Under the pieces are notes generated by a model. The model did not search any database, was not told the DNA's origin, and saw only the letters and a list, made by a program, of their open reading frames with translations. Both the position numbers and the translations under genes were made by a program. This document shows positions 61,245-64,000 of a stretch of 64,000 bases of DNA, piece after piece; positions within the stretch are counted from its first letter, which is position 1; each line of letters opens with the position of its first letter. This stretch comes from Gemmatimonadetes bacterium T265 (lineage in GTDB: Bacteria; Gemmatimonadota; Gemmatimonadetes; Gemmatimonadales; Gemmatimonadaceae), in contig BPUI01000001.1 of the NCBI GenBank assembly GCA_019973575.1, forward strand, positions 1,934,342 to 1,998,341, read 5' to 3'.

Positions 61245-62099
61245 TCAGGCCCGGCGCTGGTCGAGGCGGAGGGTCATGCAGAAGGCGGCGCCGCCGGAAA
61301 GGATGAACGGCGCGAGGTCGACGGCCGCGACGCGGTAGCCGCGCTCCTCGAGCACGGCGCGCAGGCGGGCGGGCGGGGTGGCCATGACGATCGTGCGGCC
61401 GAGGTTGACGGCGTTGACGCAGAACGCGTCCGCGTCCGCGGCCGTGGCCTCGATGAGTTGGTCCGCGGGGACCGTGTCGCGGAGGGCGGCGAGGGCTCGC
61501 GGCGAGAAGGCGGGCGGGTAGTAGAGCACCTCGCCGCCGCTCAGGGGGCAAAGGCAGACATCGAGGTGATACGAACGATCGGAAACTAATTCCAGCGGGG
61601 TCACGGGCGCGCCGAAGAACTCCGAGATCGCGCCGGCCGCCTCGGGCTTCGAGCGCGGGCCGAAGCCGGCCCAGAAGCGTCCGCGGCTCGCGTCCCAGAC
61701 GCAGTCGCCGGCGCCCTCCTGGTAGCAGCCCTCGGGGAGCGCGGCGACCTCGTCGAGGAGGCCGCGCTCGCGCAGGTCCTCGAACGCGGCGGCGAAGCGG
61801 GGCTCCTCACCGCGACGTTCGGGGTGGCGGAAGCGCGCGAGCAGGGCGCGGCCGTCGAGCACGACGGCGGCGTTGGCGGGGAAGACCATGTCGGGGAGCC
61901 CCGGCGCGCCCGGCGCGGTCACGACCTCCGCGCCCGCGGCGCCGAGTGCGCCTTCGAGGGTGCGCCAGGCGCAGACGGCGGCGCGGCGGTGCGCGTCGGC
62001 GTCGCGCGCCCAGGTGCCGGGCGCCATCCACGGGTTGATCGCGTACGACACGTCGTAGTGTGCGGGATCGACCATGAGGAGGGTGGGGGCGGACGGCAT
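61245..62099 (-). CDS. Amidinohydrolase family (dimethylargininase/arginine-deiminase-like)
   Basis: 284 residues from ATG 62099. It has the amidinotransferase-superfamily pattern: DMVFPANAAVVLDG, the catalytic His in SYHLDVCLCPL and a catalytic Cys near the C-terminus in GGAAFCMTL. Enzymes of this group cleave arginine or methylarginines to citrulline, or arginine to ornithine and urea-derived products. Pairing with ornithine aminotransferase suggests an arginine-to-ornithine route, although this cannot be settled from sequence alone. Confidence 0.85.
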   Translation of the reverse strand: MPSAPTLLMVDPAHYDVSYAINPWMAPGTWARDADAHRRAAVCAWRTLEGALGAAGAEVVTAPGAPGLPDMVFPANAAVVLDGRALLARFRHPERRGEEPRFAAAFEDLRERGLLDEVAALPEGCYQEGAGDCVWDASRGRFWAGFGPRSKPEAAGAISEFFGAPVTPLELVSDRSYHLDVCLCPLSGGEVLYYPPAFSPRALAALRDTVPADQLIEATAADADAFCVNAVNLGRTIVMATPPARLRAVLEERGYRVAAVDLAPFILSGGAAFCMTLRLDQRRA

Positions 62100-62169
62100 G
62101 GGAGCGGGCGGATGGAGGGACGGGGCCGGCGCGCGGGTCCGGGACGCCCGCGGCGGTACCTCGGGAGGA

Positions 62170-62220
62170 TCGTGCACGAGCCCGTCAACGGACAGAGGGC
62201 AAAGTGAACGGATTCGTGCA
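62170..62220. promoter_or_regulatory. Possible Lrp operator elements
   Basis: The palindrome TCGTGCACGA (62170-62179) and a second TCGTGCA (62214-62220), 44 bases apart, lie in the divergent gap between the amidinohydrolase and the Lrp gene. Repeated, phased half-sites suit an Lrp-type regulator. Confidence 0.35.
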
Positions 62221-62280
62221 TCTTTCTCGCGATCCGCGCACTCGGGTTGACGAACTGTCACATACCGCCGCCACACGCTC

Positions 62281-62703
62281 GTGGACGAGATCGACCGCCG
62301 CCTCGTGACGCTCCTGCGCGACGACGCGCGACGCAGCGCCGCGACGCTCGCGCGCACGCTCGGCGTGTCGCGGGCGACGGTGCAGAACCGGATCGCGCGA
62401 CTGCAGCGTGAGGGCACGATCCTCGGCTTCACGTTGCGCGTGGGGCCCGAAGCCGACGCGCGGCGCGTGCGGGCGGTGATGATGGTCGCGGTCGAGGGGA
62501 AGAGCTCCGCGCCGATCGTGCGCGCCCTGCGTGCGTTTCCGGAGGTGGTCGCGATCCACACGACGAACGGGCGGTGGGACCTCGTCGTCGAGCTCCGCAC
62601 CGACGGGCTGGAAGCGTTCGACCACGCGCTCGGCCGCATCCGCCTGATCGAGGGGATCGCGGGGACGGAAACGAGCCTCCTCCTATCCTCGCCGCTGCTG
62701 TAA
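62281..62703 (+). CDS. Lrp/AsnC-family regulator
   Basis: 140 residues from GTG: helix-turn-helix (AATLARTLGVSRATVQNRIARLQREGTI) and a RAM ligand-binding domain (about 60-135, with GRWDLVVELRTDGLEAF). Divergent from the arginine/ornithine genes, so it probably responds to one of those amino acids and controls them. Confidence 0.92.
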   Translation: MDEIDRRLVTLLRDDARRSAATLARTLGVSRATVQNRIARLQREGTILGFTLRVGPEADARRVRAVMMVAVEGKSSAPIVRALRAFPEVVAIHTTNGRWDLVVELRTDGLEAFDHALGRIRLIEGIAGTETSLLLSSPLL

Positions 62704-62747
62704 GGGCCGTGACTTGCAGTGCCCGTGGCGTTTTCGAAGGTGACGAT

Positions 62748-62767
62748 TTATCTTACCACTAAGATAA
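62748..62767. promoter_or_regulatory. Perfect palindromic operator upstream of wrbA
   Basis: TTATCTTA-CCAC-TAAGATAA has two perfect 8-bp arms with a 4-base spacer. It is strikingly AT-rich for this genome and lies about 60 bases before the wrbA ATG. Shape and size fit a MarR- or TetR-type dimer site. Confidence 0.75.
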
Positions 62768-62825
62768 CCTTGTGCCGGCACCTGCGCCGGCCGGGCTCCA
62801 TCCGCACACCAACCGAGGATCACGC

Positions 62826-63485
62826 ATGGCCGTCAAAGTCGCCGTCATCTACTACAGCGCCACGGGTACCACCTATGCGCTCGCGAAGGCGATTGCCGAA
62901 GGGGCCGAATCGGCGGGCGCGGAGGTGCGTCTGCGCAAGGTTCGCGAACTCGCGCCGGAGGAGGCGATCGCAAGCAACCAGGGGTGGGCCGCGCACCGGC
63001 TCGAAACGCAGGACGTGCCCGAGGCGACGCTGGCCGACGTCGAGGAGAGCGACGCCGTGATCTTCGGCTCGCCGACGCGCTACGGGCTGCCGGCCGCGCA
63101 GCTCAAGCAGTTCCTCGACACCACGGGGCCGCTCTGGGGCGCGGGGAAGCTCGTCAACAAGATCACGTCGGGGTTCACGAGCGCGGCCACGCTGCACGGC
63201 GGGCAGGAGTCGACGATCCTCGCGCTGTACAACACGTTCTACCACTGGAGCAGCATCACCGTGGCGCCGGGCTACGCGGACCCGATCCAGTTTGCCGCGG
63301 GGAACCCGTACGGCACGTCGTTCGTGAGCCAGAACGGGGCCGTGAAGCCGGACGACACGGCGCTCGCCGCCGCGCGGTTCCAGGGCAAGCGGGTGGCCGA
63401 GGTAGCGGCACAGTTCCTGGCCGGTAAGTCGGCGGCGGGCGTTGGGCAGGGCGCGACGCCCGAGGCCGTGGGCGCGAACCGGTAA
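62826..63485 (+). CDS. wrbA: NAD(P)H:quinone oxidoreductase WrbA
   Basis: 219 residues. A flavodoxin-like quinone reductase protecting against quinone redox cycling. FMN phosphate loop YYSATGTTYALAKAI at the start, GSPTRYGLPAAQLKQFLD, the WrbA loop SGFTSAATLHGGQESTIL, and HWSSITVAPGYADP. Length typical, with a short Gly/Ala tail. The palindrome upstream implies control by a repressor, plausibly quinone-responsive. Confidence 0.94.
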   Translation: MAVKVAVIYYSATGTTYALAKAIAEGAESAGAEVRLRKVRELAPEEAIASNQGWAAHRLETQDVPEATLADVEESDAVIFGSPTRYGLPAAQLKQFLDTTGPLWGAGKLVNKITSGFTSAATLHGGQESTILALYNTFYHWSSITVAPGYADPIQFAAGNPYGTSFVSQNGAVKPDDTALAAARFQGKRVAEVAAQFLAGKSAAGVGQGATPEAVGANR

Positions 63486-63660
63486 CGGGGGCGCCGATGA
63501 ACGGTGGACCCTCGCTTCGGCGGGGGTGACGGCGGCTCACAAAGCAGCTCGCAACTCCTCGGCGGTCCGCCCCGTATTGTGGGGCACGATGGTCACACAC
63601 ATGATGGGGGTGTCTGGTTCGCCGCGGAATCGCGGCGGCGCTGGGCACCCCCGTCGCTTT

Positions 63661-63679
63661 CGGACCCCCGCGGGGTCCG
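63661..63679. promoter_or_regulatory. Small hairpin in the leader of the last gene
   Basis: CGGACCCC-CGC-GGGGTCCG, an 8-bp stem with a 3-base loop, lies 19 bases before the following ATG. It could be a leader hairpin or the end of the wrbA transcript. The rest of the 212-base gap after wrbA shows no gene. Confidence 0.4.
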
Positions 63680-63697
63680 CGACTCCGAGGAATTCAC

Positions 63698-64000
63698 ATG
63701 TCGACGTCCGATAACGGTCGTCCGCTCGATGACCTGTCGCCCGCCATCTCTGCCCCGACCGAGGAGGCCGCGGCGTTCGCGCCGCGCGCCAGACGCCGGG
63801 CCGCCGTCGGCAGTCCGGGAACGAGCGCGTTCGGCGACGCGCTGAACGGACTGCGGTCGAGTGGCGGCGCGTTGGGTGAGACGCCGCCCCGTCGTCCGCG
63901 CGAGGAGGTCGGGCGGATGGTGCGGCGCGCGCTCGGCGCGGTAGGAGTGCTGGTGTTGCTGCTCGTGCTGATGCCGACGATGGTCACGTACATCAACCCC
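63698..64000 (+). CDS. Start of a membrane protein, possibly SPFH/prohibitin-like (partial)
   Basis: 101 residues are visible before the window ends. The cytosolic N-terminus is disordered and Ala/Arg/Pro-rich (about 75 residues); a membrane segment (LGAVGVLVLLLVLMPTMVTY) follows, then INP. A membrane anchor running straight into such a sequence is common in prohibitin-type proteins, but the SPFH domain itself lies beyond the edge. GAGG ribosome site 8 bases before ATG 63698. Confidence 0.5.
   Translation, partial: MSTSDNGRPLDDLSPAISAPTEEAAAFAPRARRRAAVGSPGTSAFGDALNGLRSSGGALGETPPRRPREEVGRMVRRALGAVGVLVLLLVLMPTMVTYINP

Overview
This is a very GC-rich (about 70% or more) bacterial chromosomal window dominated by flagellar and chemotaxis genes. 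The gene content, including the tandem M13 peptidases, the retinal/rhodopsin cluster, FliW and FlgM control and a TonB receptor of Gram-negative type, suggests a diderm bacterium. Gemmatimonadota is my best guess, but that rests on general impression and not on any search.

Layout. (1) 319-23089, minus strand: a long flagellar run, in transcription order flgB, flgC, a small unknown gene, fliE, an HNH endonuclease, fliF, G, H, I, J, a MotE-like gene, fliK, flgD, flgE, fliL, fliM, fliN, a fliO-fliP fusion, an S41-type lipoprotein, fliQ, fliR, flhB and flhA. The two non-flagellar genes (HNH and S41) each have their own downstream hairpin, so the run is probably several transcripts. (2) 23399-31302: two tandem secreted M13 metallopeptidases, an M23 lipoprotein, a cation-efflux transporter, a membrane-anchored SDR and a Crp-family regulator. 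(3) 31518-34744: microbial rhodopsin, lycopene cyclase and beta-carotene dioxygenase (Blh), together a light-sensing or light-driven unit that makes its own retinal from lycopene. (4) 34682-45557: an NtrC-type regulator, flgL, fliW, fliC, fliD, fliS, three small helical genes that may be export chaperones, flgM, cheY, a CheZ-like candidate, a minimal histidine kinase and cheW. Two good sigma-28 promoters lie in front of fliC and flgM. (5) 45651-52979: a hydrophilin-like protein, an AlkA-type glycosylase whose stop codon received a now-decayed IS5-family element, an SRPBCC-epimerase fusion, a ligand-binding lipoprotein followed by a GGDEF-EAL protein, and a ComEA-like protein. (6) 53085-64000: amidase, MarR regulator, a striking 36-bp inverted repeat built of 14-bp units, APC permease, TonB receptor, an arginine/ornithine pair (amidinohydrolase plus ornithine aminotransferase) divergent from an Lrp regulator, WrbA preceded by a perfect operator-like palindrome, and the start of a membrane protein.

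The most unusual items are: a FliK hook-length protein carrying an apparently active M15 peptidoglycan-peptidase domain; a FliO-FliP fusion; a bacteriorhodopsin-like protein lacking the cytoplasmic proton donor (D-T-A motif); and a heptamer, GTTAGGC/GCCTAAC, found about 40 times on both strands, inside codons and at stop codons. The heptamer behaves like a DNA-level signal.
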